Part shown: positions 1 to 6,045 of the stretch, piece by piece
How positions within the stretch are numbered: the stretch's first letter is position 1
How the letters are laid out: every line of letters begins with the position of its first letter
Assembly (NCBI GenBank): GCA_003175865.1
Contig: PSRF01000411.1
Location: 1 to 6,462 of the forward strand
From: Blastocatellia bacterium
Lineage (GTDB): Bacteria > Acidobacteriota > Blastocatellia > Pyrinomonadales > Pyrinomonadaceae
Direction: 5' to 3'
Length of the DNA stretch: 6,462 bases
Made by a program: the position numbers and the translations under genes
Notes under the pieces: model-generated
Told to the model about the DNA's origin: nothing
The model's input: the letters and a program-made list of their open reading frames with translations, nothing else
Database searches by the model: none

Positions 1-2
1 CT

Positions 3-13
3 GATTTTAGATT
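3..13 (-). repeat. Inverted copy of the heptamer repeat
   Basis: GATTTTAGATT at 3-13 is the exact reverse complement of AATCTAAAATC at 86-96, inside the heptamer array. Read on the minus strand, bases 13-1 give one full ATCTAAA unit followed by ATCAG, so the same heptamer phase is present in opposite orientation and may continue beyond the left edge. The two arms could pair as an 11-bp, AT-rich stem with a 72-base loop, or they may be two facing repeat arrays around a spacer. Confidence 0.6.
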
Positions 14-66
14 GGTCGTATTGAGGAAGCGAATCATGTTTTCCGGGTCTCCGCCCAAGTCTCTAA

Positions 67-107
67 ATCAGAATCAGAAATCAGAAATCTAAAATCGAAA
101 ATCAGAA
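67..107 (+). repeat. Heptamer tandem repeat (consensus ATCAGAA)
   Basis: Six consecutive units begin at 67, 73, 80, 87, 94 and 101: ATCAGA, ATCAGAA, ATCAGAA, ATCTAAA, ATCGAAA, ATCAGAA. After the first 6-base unit the spacing is exactly 7, and a degraded ATT continues the phase at 108. The phase is visible directly in the sequence. Heptanucleotide short tandem repeats are known in intergenic DNA of filamentous cyanobacteria (the STRR class); whether this one is related is unknown. The array occupies the place where a ribosome binding site for metH would be expected. Confidence 0.8.
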
Positions 108-113
108 ATTCCT

Positions 114-3100
114 ATGCCTTCTTTCCTCGACACATTAAAACAGCGCATCGTCGTCTTTGACGGCGCAATGGGCACGAACATCCAGTCGCAGAATTTGACC
201 CCCGACGACTTTGGTGGGCTCGATGGCTGTAATGAATACCTGCTCGTGACCAAACCAGCGGCCATCGAAAAGGTTCATGCTGATTTCCTTGCGGTGGGTT
301 GCGATGTCATCGAAACAGATTCCTTCGGCTCAACTTCGATTGTCCTTGCCGAGTACGATATCGCCGACAAAGCATACGAACTCAACTTCAAAGCGGCCGA
401 GCTCGCGAAGCGCGTGGCGAGCGACTTCAGCACACAAGACAAACCACGTTGGGTTGCGGGTTCGATGGGACCCACAACAAAACTGCCATCCCTTGGTCAT
501 ATCTCGTTCCTCAATATGAAGGCCTCTTACGAAGAGCAGGCCCGCGGTCTGGTTGAAGGTGGTGCTGACTTACTTATCGTGGAGACTTGTCAGGACGTCC
601 TGCAGACCAAAGCCGCGTTGTCTGCCATCTTTGATTACTTCAAAGCCGCCGGCAGACGTGTGCCTGTCATAGCCCAGGTAACAATCGAAGCTTTTGGAAC
701 GATGTTGATGGGAACGGAAATCAGCGCGGCCTTGACAGCGTTGGAACCGTTTCCGATCGATGTGATTGGGATGAACTGTGCCACAGGACCGAAACAGATG
801 AGCGATAACGTTCGGTACCTTTGTCAGAACTCGATACTGCCGGTTTCAGTCATCCCGAACGCTGGTATTCCGGAAAATGTCGGCGGCCATGCACATTACA
901 AGGAAACTCCAGAATCATTTGCCAACGATCTACAACACTTCGCGCGCGATCTCGGCGTGAACATCGTAGGCGGATGTTGCGGGACAACGCCGACACATCT
1001 TCAAGCAGTCGTCGAAGCAGTCAAGGATCTCAAACCGACAAATCGGAATATCAGTAGACTACCCGCTGCTTCTTCAATTTTCATTCAGCAGCCGTACGTT
1101 CAAGACACGTCATTCCTAATCATCGGTGAACGGGTTAACGCAAGCGGCTCAAAGAAGATGCGCGACTTGCTAAACACCGAAGATTGGGACGGCCTCGTTT
1201 CGCTAGCTCGTGAACAGGAACGCGAAGGCGCACACGTACTGGACGTCAACGTCGACTTCGTTGGTCGCAACGGCGAGAGTGACATGCACGAGCTCGCTTC
1301 GCGTCTCGTTACAAACATCAAGATTCCTCTGATGTTTGATTCGACGGAATGGCAGAAGATGGAGGCAGGCTTACAACACGCCGGCGGTAAGTGTCTGCTC
1401 AATTCAACAAATTACGAAGATGGTGTGCCGCGATTCGCGAAGGTGATTGAACTGGCAAAAGAGTACGGGGCAAGTGTAGTGATCGGCACAATCGATGAAC
1501 AGGGAATGGCACGAACGGCCGATGGTAAGTTTGGGATTGCGAAACGAGCATACGAACAAGCCACTCAGGAATTTGGAACACTTCCATCCGACATCTTTTT
1601 TGATCCGCTGGCACTGCCGATATCAACCGGCATCGAGGAAGATCGACGAAACGCTCTGGAAACAATCGAAGGAATTCGTCGAATAAAAACTGAACTGCCT
1701 GGCTGCTTCACGCTACTCGGTGTCTCCAACATTTCGTTCGGCTTGAGTCCCGCCTCGCGCGTCGTTCTCAACTCCGTCTTCTTGCACGACGCAGTTGAAG
1801 CTGGACTGGATGCAGCAATTGTCAACGCGAGCAAGATTGAGCCGCTGAATCGAATTGGTGAACAGGAACTGCGTGTCGCGCGTGAGTTGATTTATGACCA
1901 ACGCAAGTTTGAGGGCGACACGTGCGTTTATGATCCGTTGACCGAGTTCACCAAACTGTTCGAGGGCGTCAAGGCGAGTGCGAAGAAGAAGGTTTCGAAA
2001 GGTGAAACAGTTGAGGAACGACTTAAGAACCACATCATCGACGGAGAAAAAATCGGACTCGAAGATGAGCTTAATACAGCGCTCAAGAGTTATTCAGCAT
2101 TAGACATCATCAACAACATTTTGCTCGAAGGAATGAAGGTTGTGGGTGATCTCTTTGGCAGCGGCCAAATGCAGCTGCCGTTTGTCCTCCAGTCAGCAGA
2201 AGCGATGAAAGCTGCCGTGCGTTTTCTTGAACCATTCATGGAAAAGAAAGGCGGCGCCACGGCAAAAGGTACGATGGTCCTCGCAACCGTAAAGGGTGAT
2301 GTACACGACATCGGCAAAAACCTCGTGGACATCATTCTTACCAACAATGGCTACAAGGTCCATAACCTCGGAATCAAGCAACCAATCGAAAGCATTCTTC
2401 AGGCATATGAAGAGCACGGCGCGGACGCAATTGGCATGAGTGGCCTTCTCGTCAAGTCGACATTGATCATGAAAGAGAATCTAGAGTTGATGAACGAGCG
2501 AGGGATCAATGTACCCGTAGTGCTGGGAGGCGCCGCACTGACACGACGCTATGTCGAAGACGATTTGAAGTCCCTCTACAGAGGTGAATTGTTCTACGCA
2601 CGCGATGCGTTCGCCGGACTTCACACGATGGACAAGCTTGTCAGCAGTGATGGAAATGGTGCGGGGAAAACCTTGCAGCCTCTCGAGACAAGCGCGCCTG
2701 TTGAGATTGAAGATGTTGACGATTTAATTGGTGAGGAGGCAAAACTTGGAATCCGAAAGTCTCCTCGACCACGCGGGCTGAAAGGTGGTGACACAAGTCA
2801 CACAACACGTTCGACTGTCAGTGAAAGCGTCGAGAGCCCTGCGGCTCCTTTCTTTGGCTCGCGTGTAGTTGAAGACATTCCATTGGATGATGTGTTTTCC
2901 TTCATCAATGAAACAGCACTGTTTAAAGGTCAATGGCAATTCAAACAGGGCAAGACCGCAACAGAGGAATACGCAAACCTTATCAGCAATAAGGTTCGTC
3001 CGATTTACGACGAATTAAAAGAGCGTTGTAAACGTGATGAACTGCTGGTACCTAAGGTTGTTTATGGTTATTTCCAATGCCAGTCGGAAGGAAACGAGCT

Positions 3101-3626
3101 GATTGTCTATCGCGAAGAGGACTCGGAGCCGATCCGATTCAGTTTTCCTCGACAGCCGTCTAGCAAAAATTTATGTCTTGCCGACTATTTTGCTTCCCGC
3201 GAATCAGGACGATTGGACGTGGTTGGTTTTCATCTGGTGACGGTAGGTAGAAAGGCAAGCGAGTATTCGCAGAAACTATTCAAGGCTGATAACTACTCCG
3301 ATTATCTCTACTTCCACGGTCTGAGCGTTGAGAGTGCAGAAGCACTTGCCGAGTTATGGCACAAACGAATTCGTGAAGAGTTGGGTATCGCCGGCGATGA
3401 CGCGAAGGATCTTGGAAAACTGTTTCACCAGCAATATCGTGGGTCGCGTTTTAGTTTTGGATATCCGGCGTGCCCAAATCTTGAGGATCAGGAGAAACTG
3501 TTTACTCTGCTTCACCCGGAACGAATCGACGTATCACTATCAGAGGAGTTTCAATTGGAGCCTGAGCAGTCAACTTCGGCTATTATTGTTCATCATCCTG
3601 AGGCGAAGTACTTCGCCATTGAGTAG
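114..3626 (+). CDS. metH: Cobalamin-dependent methionine synthase (MetH)
   Basis: This cytosolic enzyme moves the methyl group of 5-methyltetrahydrofolate via methylcobalamin to homocysteine, giving methionine and tetrahydrofolate (EC 2.1.1.13). At 1170 residues it is near the 1227 of E. coli MetH, and all four modules are present. The homocysteine domain (about 1-305) has zinc ligands C222 (GMNC) and C288/C289 (GGCCGTTP). The folate-binding domain spans about 330-600 (IGERVNASG at 337; DVNVD at 377). The cobalamin cap is about 635-712, and the B12-binding Rossmann domain about 715-845 has DVHDIG with H731 as cobalt ligand, plus D729 and S782 matching the E. coli D757-H759-S810 triad. The reactivation domain (about 915-1165) has the SAM-binding RxxxGYPACP (R1112, Y1117). 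The linker at about 842-915 is low in complexity. The ATG fits the family N-terminus (VFDGAMGT at 14) but has no visible Shine-Dalgarno. It heads a probable operon; the next gene begins 26 bases after its stop. Confidence 0.98.
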   Translation: MPSFLDTLKQRIVVFDGAMGTNIQSQNLTPDDFGGLDGCNEYLLVTKPAAIEKVHADFLAVGCDVIETDSFGSTSIVLAEYDIADKAYELNFKAAELAKRVASDFSTQDKPRWVAGSMGPTTKLPSLGHISFLNMKASYEEQARGLVEGGADLLIVETCQDVLQTKAALSAIFDYFKAAGRRVPVIAQVTIEAFGTMLMGTEISAALTALEPFPIDVIGMNCATGPKQMSDNVRYLCQNSILPVSVIPNAGIPENVGGHAHYKETPESFANDLQHFARDLGVNIVGGCCGTTPTHLQAVVEAVKDLKPTNRNISRLPAASSIFIQQPYVQDTSFLIIGERVNASGSKKMRDLLNTEDWDGLVSLAREQEREGAHVLDVNVDFVGRNGESDMHELASRLVTNIKIPLMFDSTEWQKMEAGLQHAGGKCLLNSTNYEDGVPRFAKVIELAKEYGASVVIGTIDEQGMARTADGKFGIAKRAYEQATQEFGTLPSDIFFDPLALPISTGIEEDRRNALETIEGIRRIKTELPGCFTLLGVSNISFGLSPASRVVLNSVFLHDAVEAGLDAAIVNASKIEPLNRIGEQELRVARELIYDQRKFEGDTCVYDPLTEFTKLFEGVKASAKKKVSKGETVEERLKNHIIDGEKIGLEDELNTALKSYSALDIINNILLEGMKVVGDLFGSGQMQLPFVLQSAEAMKAAVRFLEPFMEKKGGATAKGTMVLATVKGDVHDIGKNLVDIILTNNGYKVHNLGIKQPIESILQAYEEHGADAIGMSGLLVKSTLIMKENLELMNERGINVPVVLGGAALTRRYVEDDLKSLYRGELFYARDAFAGLHTMDKLVSSDGNGAGKTLQPLETSAPVEIEDVDDLIGEEAKLGIRKSPRPRGLKGGDTSHTTRSTVSESVESPAAPFFGSRVVEDIPLDDVFSFINETALFKGQWQFKQGKTATEEYANLISNKVRPIYDELKERCKRDELLVPKVVYGYFQCQSEGNELIVYREEDSEPIRFSFPRQPSSKNLCLADYFASRESGRLDVVGFHLVTVGRKASEYSQKLFKADNYSDYLYFHGLSVESAEALAELWHKRIREELGIAGDDAKDLGKLFHQQYRGSRFSFGYPACPNLEDQEKLFTLLHPERIDVSLSEEFQLEPEQSTSAIIVHHPEAKYFAIE

Positions 3627-3640
3627 GTTAGTTTGTAAGT

Positions 3641-3644
3641 GGAG
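3641..3644 (+). promoter_or_regulatory. Ribosome binding site for the acyltransferase
   Basis: GGAG lies 8 bases before TTG at 3653. The reading frame is closed upstream by TAG at 3629, and no ATG or GTG lies between that stop and the TTG, so this site supports TTG as the start. The next in-frame candidates are GTG at 3749 and ATG at 3845, neither of which has a comparable site. Confidence 0.6.
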
Positions 3645-3652
3645 TTGCAGGT

Positions 3653-4615
3653 TTGAGAACAATCGAGCCACCGTTGGATCCAACTACCTCAACACAAAGC
3701 AAAGTCGACTCTAATCAATCGTCAATCACGCCATCGGCTGTCGTTCGCGTGGATCCACCAACATCCAGTACTACTCTGCCAACCATCGAAGAAGCCGGGG
3801 TACTGTCTCCGTTCGAGCGGTTCTCCTTTCGTTTGGTCCAACGGATGAATCGAGGCGCCTGGAAACGTTTTTGGACGTGGTGCCAAAGTACTTTGGGTGC
3901 AGGTTGGATCCATCTCTCCACCTACAACATCATGAACGTGTATGGTCTCGAGAATGTCGAAGACGCTTCCCATGACAAGCCGATACTCTTAGTCGCAAAC
4001 CATCGATCGTTCTTCGACATGTATGCCGTGTCGACAGTGCTTTTTCGTAACACCTCCTGGCGCAAGCAACTTTACTTTCCCGTCCGCGGCCGTTTCTTCT
4101 ATCAATCACCAGTAGGTCTATTCGTTAATTTAGTGATGGGTTGGTGGTCGATGTACCCACCGTTCTTTGCTACAGGGGATCATCCGATTCCTGAGAAGAG
4201 AGCGTTCGACAAATTCTCGTTTCGGCTACTTGCCGACTTGGCTCGGGAGGGCGCGGGAAACGTGATTGGCTTTCATCCGGAGGGCACTCGTAACAAAAGC
4301 AGCGATCCATATTCGTTTCTGCGTGCACAGCCAGGAGTTGGGAAGTTAATTATGGACGCGAAGCCGCAGGTCATTCCGGTATTTATCGCAGGGCTCTGCA
4401 ACAGTCTTCCGAAGCAAGTAGTACGCAACTGGAATCGGGAAGAAGTGATTCGCATCTACTTTGGACCACAAGTGGATTTAACGGACCACCTGCAAAGGGG
4501 TGATCGCTTGAGAACACATAAAGAGATTGCTGATTTTGTAATGACTAAGATTGCAGAACTGGCCGAAGAGGACAAAAAGCGCCCTGGCAATCTTGCAGCC
4601 AGCCCCGAGAACTGA
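3653..4615 (+). CDS. PlsC-family 1-acylglycerol-3-phosphate acyltransferase
   Basis: This is predicted to acylate lysophosphatidic acid (or a related lysolipid) to phosphatidic acid at the inner face of the membrane. The acyltransferase core runs from about residue 108 to 255. It has the catalytic HX4D box (NHRSFFD, H117 and D122), motif III FHPEGTR at 207-213 (E210, G211), and motif IV VIPVFIAG at 240-247. Motif II is less clear, at about 145-155. The 320 residues exceed the usual 230-260: about 45 N-terminal residues are rich in Ser, Thr, Pro and Val and look disordered, followed by an aromatic and basic stretch (about 52-95) that may contact the membrane. TTG is chosen because GGAG precedes it; a start at M65 (3845) would keep the whole catalytic core. 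The stop overlaps the following lipid kinase by one base, tying it to phospholipid metabolism. The exact acceptor cannot be told from sequence. Confidence 0.9.
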   Translation: MRTIEPPLDPTTSTQSKVDSNQSSITPSAVVRVDPPTSSTTLPTIEEAGVLSPFERFSFRLVQRMNRGAWKRFWTWCQSTLGAGWIHLSTYNIMNVYGLENVEDASHDKPILLVANHRSFFDMYAVSTVLFRNTSWRKQLYFPVRGRFFYQSPVGLFVNLVMGWWSMYPPFFATGDHPIPEKRAFDKFSFRLLADLAREGAGNVIGFHPEGTRNKSSDPYSFLRAQPGVGKLIMDAKPQVIPVFIAGLCNSLPKQVVRNWNREEVIRIYFGPQVDLTDHLQRGDRLRTHKEIADFVMTKIAELAEEDKKRPGNLAASPEN

Positions 4616-4617
4616 TG
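4613..4617 (+). promoter_or_regulatory. TGATG stop/start overlap (translational coupling)
   Basis: The acyltransferase TGA (4613-4615) shares its A with the kinase ATG (4615-4617). Only a weak purine run (GAGA, 4607-4610) precedes the ATG, so ribosomes finishing the acyltransferase probably re-initiate here. This fixes the kinase start and argues for balanced expression of the two enzymes. Confidence 0.7.
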
Positions 4618-5565
4618 TCCCTTCCACTCGTAATAGTCAATCCTGAATCTGCGGGAGGCGCGACTCGCAAAGCGTGGCCACAGATCGCGAGCGACCTCCG
4701 CACATATTTCGGTCCATTCAAAAATATCTTCACGCGGGAAACTGCCGATGCGATAACCGTTGGCCGGGAAGCTGCGCAACATGGAGTTGACCTGGTCATC
4801 GCTTGCGGTGGTGATGGCACGATCTCCGAGGTTGCGAACGGGATCCTCGCTTCGGGCAAGGACGTTGAATTGGGAATACTGCCAAGTGGCACGGGCGGAG
4901 ATTTTCGACGTTCTGTCGAAATTCCGTCCCAAACCAGAGCCGCCGCCAACATCCTTCGCAATGGTCGTACACGCCGTATCGATGTGGGAAAGGTCAGCTT
5001 CATCGACAATAACGGTCGTGAAGCGACGAGATACTTCCTTGGTGTAGCGTCATGCGGTTTGAGTACTAAAGTTATTGAACGCTTAAAAGGGGGTAGTCCC
5101 GATTGGTTGCCAACTAATACTCCACAGTGGCTCGGTGGACGTGTTTCATTTGGCGCCTCACTACTCCAGACAGCCATGCGCTCTTCAGCGACGGGTCTCA
5201 TAGTTCAGGTAGACGACTCTCACGATCATCACTTGCAAGTAGTCAACCTCTGTATCGCAAACGCACGTTACTTTGGCGGCGGGATGAAGATTGCGCCAGA
5301 CGCGAAATTGACGGACGGCAAATTTGACGTCGTCAGTGTTGGTAATCTCAGCGCCTTGAAGATCATGACCAGCGCTCCCCGCTTGTATTTTGGTTCTCAC
5401 TTGTCGATGTCGGAGGTGAGTCACACGTTGGCGAAGAAGGTAACAGTACGAGCCGCCGACAATGAAAACAAGGTGACGCTGGAGGTCGATGGAGAACTAC
5501 CCGGTCGACTGCCGGCACAATTCCAGATTATTCCAGGAGCACTGCGAGTTCGTTGTGGCGCCTAA
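4615..5565 (+). CDS. Diacylglycerol-kinase-family lipid kinase (DgkB/YegS type)
   Basis: This is predicted to transfer the ATP gamma-phosphate to diacylglycerol or a related lipid alcohol, giving phosphatidic acid or an analogue, at the inner membrane surface. The 316 residues fit the soluble DgkB/YegS/BmrU family, usually about 290-320. The N-terminal nucleotide-binding domain (about 3-130) has VNPESAGG at 8-15, the signature GGDGTISEV at 65-73, and PSGTGGDFRR at 90-99. The beta-rich C-terminal domain (about 135-314) has IAPDAKLTDGKFDVV at 226-240 and VDGE at 291-294. D292 and E294 fall where DgkB has its catalytic aspartate and neighbouring glutamate. The GTGGDF loop has Gly where many members have Asn (GTxNDF). 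There is no membrane helix. Substrate could be diacylglycerol, as in DgkB, or something else, as in YegS; sequence alone does not decide. The gene is coupled to the PlsC gene. Confidence 0.92.
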   Translation: MSLPLVIVNPESAGGATRKAWPQIASDLRTYFGPFKNIFTRETADAITVGREAAQHGVDLVIACGGDGTISEVANGILASGKDVELGILPSGTGGDFRRSVEIPSQTRAAANILRNGRTRRIDVGKVSFIDNNGREATRYFLGVASCGLSTKVIERLKGGSPDWLPTNTPQWLGGRVSFGASLLQTAMRSSATGLIVQVDDSHDHHLQVVNLCIANARYFGGGMKIAPDAKLTDGKFDVVSVGNLSALKIMTSAPRLYFGSHLSMSEVSHTLAKKVTVRAADNENKVTLEVDGELPGRLPAQFQIIPGALRVRCGA

Positions 5566-5620
5566 ACGAAAACTAACGAGTATCTTTTCGTTTGAGAGCA
5601 GACAAGAACGGCTCGCAACG

Positions 5621-5944
5621 ATGCGCGTGTTCGTTGGACGCGTCGTCCGATCTGTGTTTGTGGCCGTACTCATGTCGCTCGCTGCCGTTTCGGTTGGGAC
5701 TGTCGGTTACCACGGTTTTGCACAACTCGGCTGGACCGATTCATTCTTGGAAGCGTCGATGATTCTGTCAGGAATGGGTCCGGTTAACCCTTTGAAATCA
5801 GACGCGGCGAAGATCTTTGCCTCAATCTACGCACTCTTTAGCGGCTTGTTCTTCATCGCCATCATGGGAGTTTTGCTTGCTCCACTGATGCATCGACTCA
5901 TGCACAAGTTTCATCTGGAAAGCAAAAAGGACAGCCAATCGTAG
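5621..5944 (+). CDS. Small two-helix membrane protein with pore-loop-like layout
   Basis: I cannot name this 107-residue protein. It shows a basic N-terminus, a hydrophobic helix at about 9-35, a short amphipathic stretch (GWTDSFLEASMIL, 37-49), SGMGPVNP at 50-57, a second strong helix at about 63-88, and a histidine- and lysine-rich tail (HRLMHKFHLE). The order helix, half-helix, GxG loop, helix resembles one subunit of a two-helix K+ channel, with GMGP (51-54) replacing GYGD and a Pro three residues later as in GYGDxxP. I recall similar short hypothetical proteins in other bacteria, but no function. ATG at 5621 is chosen because translation then begins just before the first helix. The frame stays open back to ATG 5489, which would add 44 non-membrane residues overlapping the kinase; I consider that unlikely. 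The ribosome binding site is weak. It is probably the last gene of the metH transcript. Confidence 0.8.
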   Translation: MRVFVGRVVRSVFVAVLMSLAAVSVGTVGYHGFAQLGWTDSFLEASMILSGMGPVNPLKSDAAKIFASIYALFSGLFFIAIMGVLLAPLMHRLMHKFHLESKKDSQS

Positions 5945-5973
5945 TGAAAGTTCTGTTGTTGGTGATTTGCTGA

Positions 5974-6003
5974 CGGACATTGACTTGCCTGTCCGAGATT
6001 TTT
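5974..6003 (+). terminator. Probable intrinsic terminator
   Basis: CGGACA (5974-5979) and TGTCCG (5990-5995) form a perfect 6-bp stem with a 10-base loop. After AGA, a T5 tract follows (5999-6003), then CTTT. The stem is short and three bases separate it from the T-tract, so strength is probably moderate. It lies 30 bases after the stop of the membrane protein, in the first real gap since metH, and would end the metH-led transcript. The same inverted repeat could instead be an operator for the PilZ gene. Confidence 0.5.
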
Positions 6004-6005
6004 CT

Positions 6006-6033
6006 TTGCCTCCCTCGCCAAAACTTCTATGAT
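6006..6033 (+). promoter_or_regulatory. Candidate sigma-70-like promoter for the PilZ gene
   Basis: TTGCCT (6006-6011) and TATGAT (6028-6033) are separated by 16 bases; the -10 differs from TATAAT at one position. It lies just after the probable terminator and just before the PilZ gene. Transcription would then begin near 6040, leaving only about 5 bases before the ATG and removing most of the GGAG at 6037-6040. Promoter and Shine-Dalgarno therefore cannot easily both be used, which lowers confidence. Confidence 0.25.
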
Positions 6034-6036
6034 GCT

Positions 6037-6040
6037 GGAG
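6037..6040 (+). promoter_or_regulatory. Ribosome binding site for the PilZ gene
   Basis: GGAG ends 5 bases before ATG at 6046. The same frame is open back to ATG 5980, but that start has no such site and would add 22 residues without similarity to a PilZ N-terminus. This site decides for 6046. Confidence 0.65.
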
Positions 6041-6045
6041 CGGCA

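Larger units (their letters stand above)
1..113 (+). other. metH 5' leader / intergenic region
   Basis: This stretch carries no convincing gene. It contains an 11-bp segment (3-13), an unremarkable spacer (about 14-64) and a heptamer-periodic AT-rich array (67-107) that ends just before the metH start codon. I see no Shine-Dalgarno-like GGAG or AGGA within 15 bases of that ATG, no good -35/-10 pair, and no conserved element of a cobalamin or SAM riboswitch. A full cobalamin riboswitch would not fit in 113 bases, but one starting further upstream, outside the window, cannot be excluded. Confidence 0.6.

Noticed and set aside
1..37. Possible start of a divergent minus-strand gene (ATG at 37-35, 12 codons MIRFLNTTNLKS, GGAG-like site complementary to 49-52).
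   Set aside because: Only 12 codons are in the window, the GGAG spacing (11 bases) is long, and the last codons coincide with the heptamer repeat, which looks non-coding. Sequence to the left would settle it.
1..113. Cobalamin or SAM riboswitch upstream of metH.
   Set aside because: Expected on functional grounds, but no conserved box or multi-stem fold is visible and the visible leader is too short for a cobalamin riboswitch.
3328..3714. 128-codon + strand frame overlapping the end of metH.
   Set aside because: It overlaps the conserved reactivation domain of MetH in another frame and the start of the acyltransferase; its composition (Arg, Ser, Leu) is shadow-like.
3675..3911. Three GGATCC sites close together (about 3676, 3752 and 3906).
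   Set aside because: All fall in coding sequence at unequal spacing with differing flanks; they look like chance rather than a repeat.
4456..4932. 158-codon open frame on the minus strand.
   Set aside because: Same region antisense to conserved motifs of the acyltransferase and kinase; no domain or start signal seen.
4545..5201. 218-codon open frame on the minus strand across the acyltransferase/kinase junction.
   Set aside because: It is antisense to two genes with intact catalytic motifs, its translation shows no recognisable domain and is rich in Arg, Ser and Pro as is usual for shadow frames.
5489..5620. Longer start for the small membrane protein (ATG 5489, preceded by GGAGG at 5481-5485).
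   Set aside because: The GGAGG encodes part of the kinase's conserved LEVDGE region and is only 3 bases from the ATG; the added 44 residues overlap the kinase and lack the character of a membrane protein N-terminus.
5980..6045. Longer start for the PilZ protein (ATG 5980).
   Set aside because: No ribosome binding site there, it begins inside the terminator hairpin, and the PilZ RxxxR region begins right after ATG 6046, which has a good GGAG.
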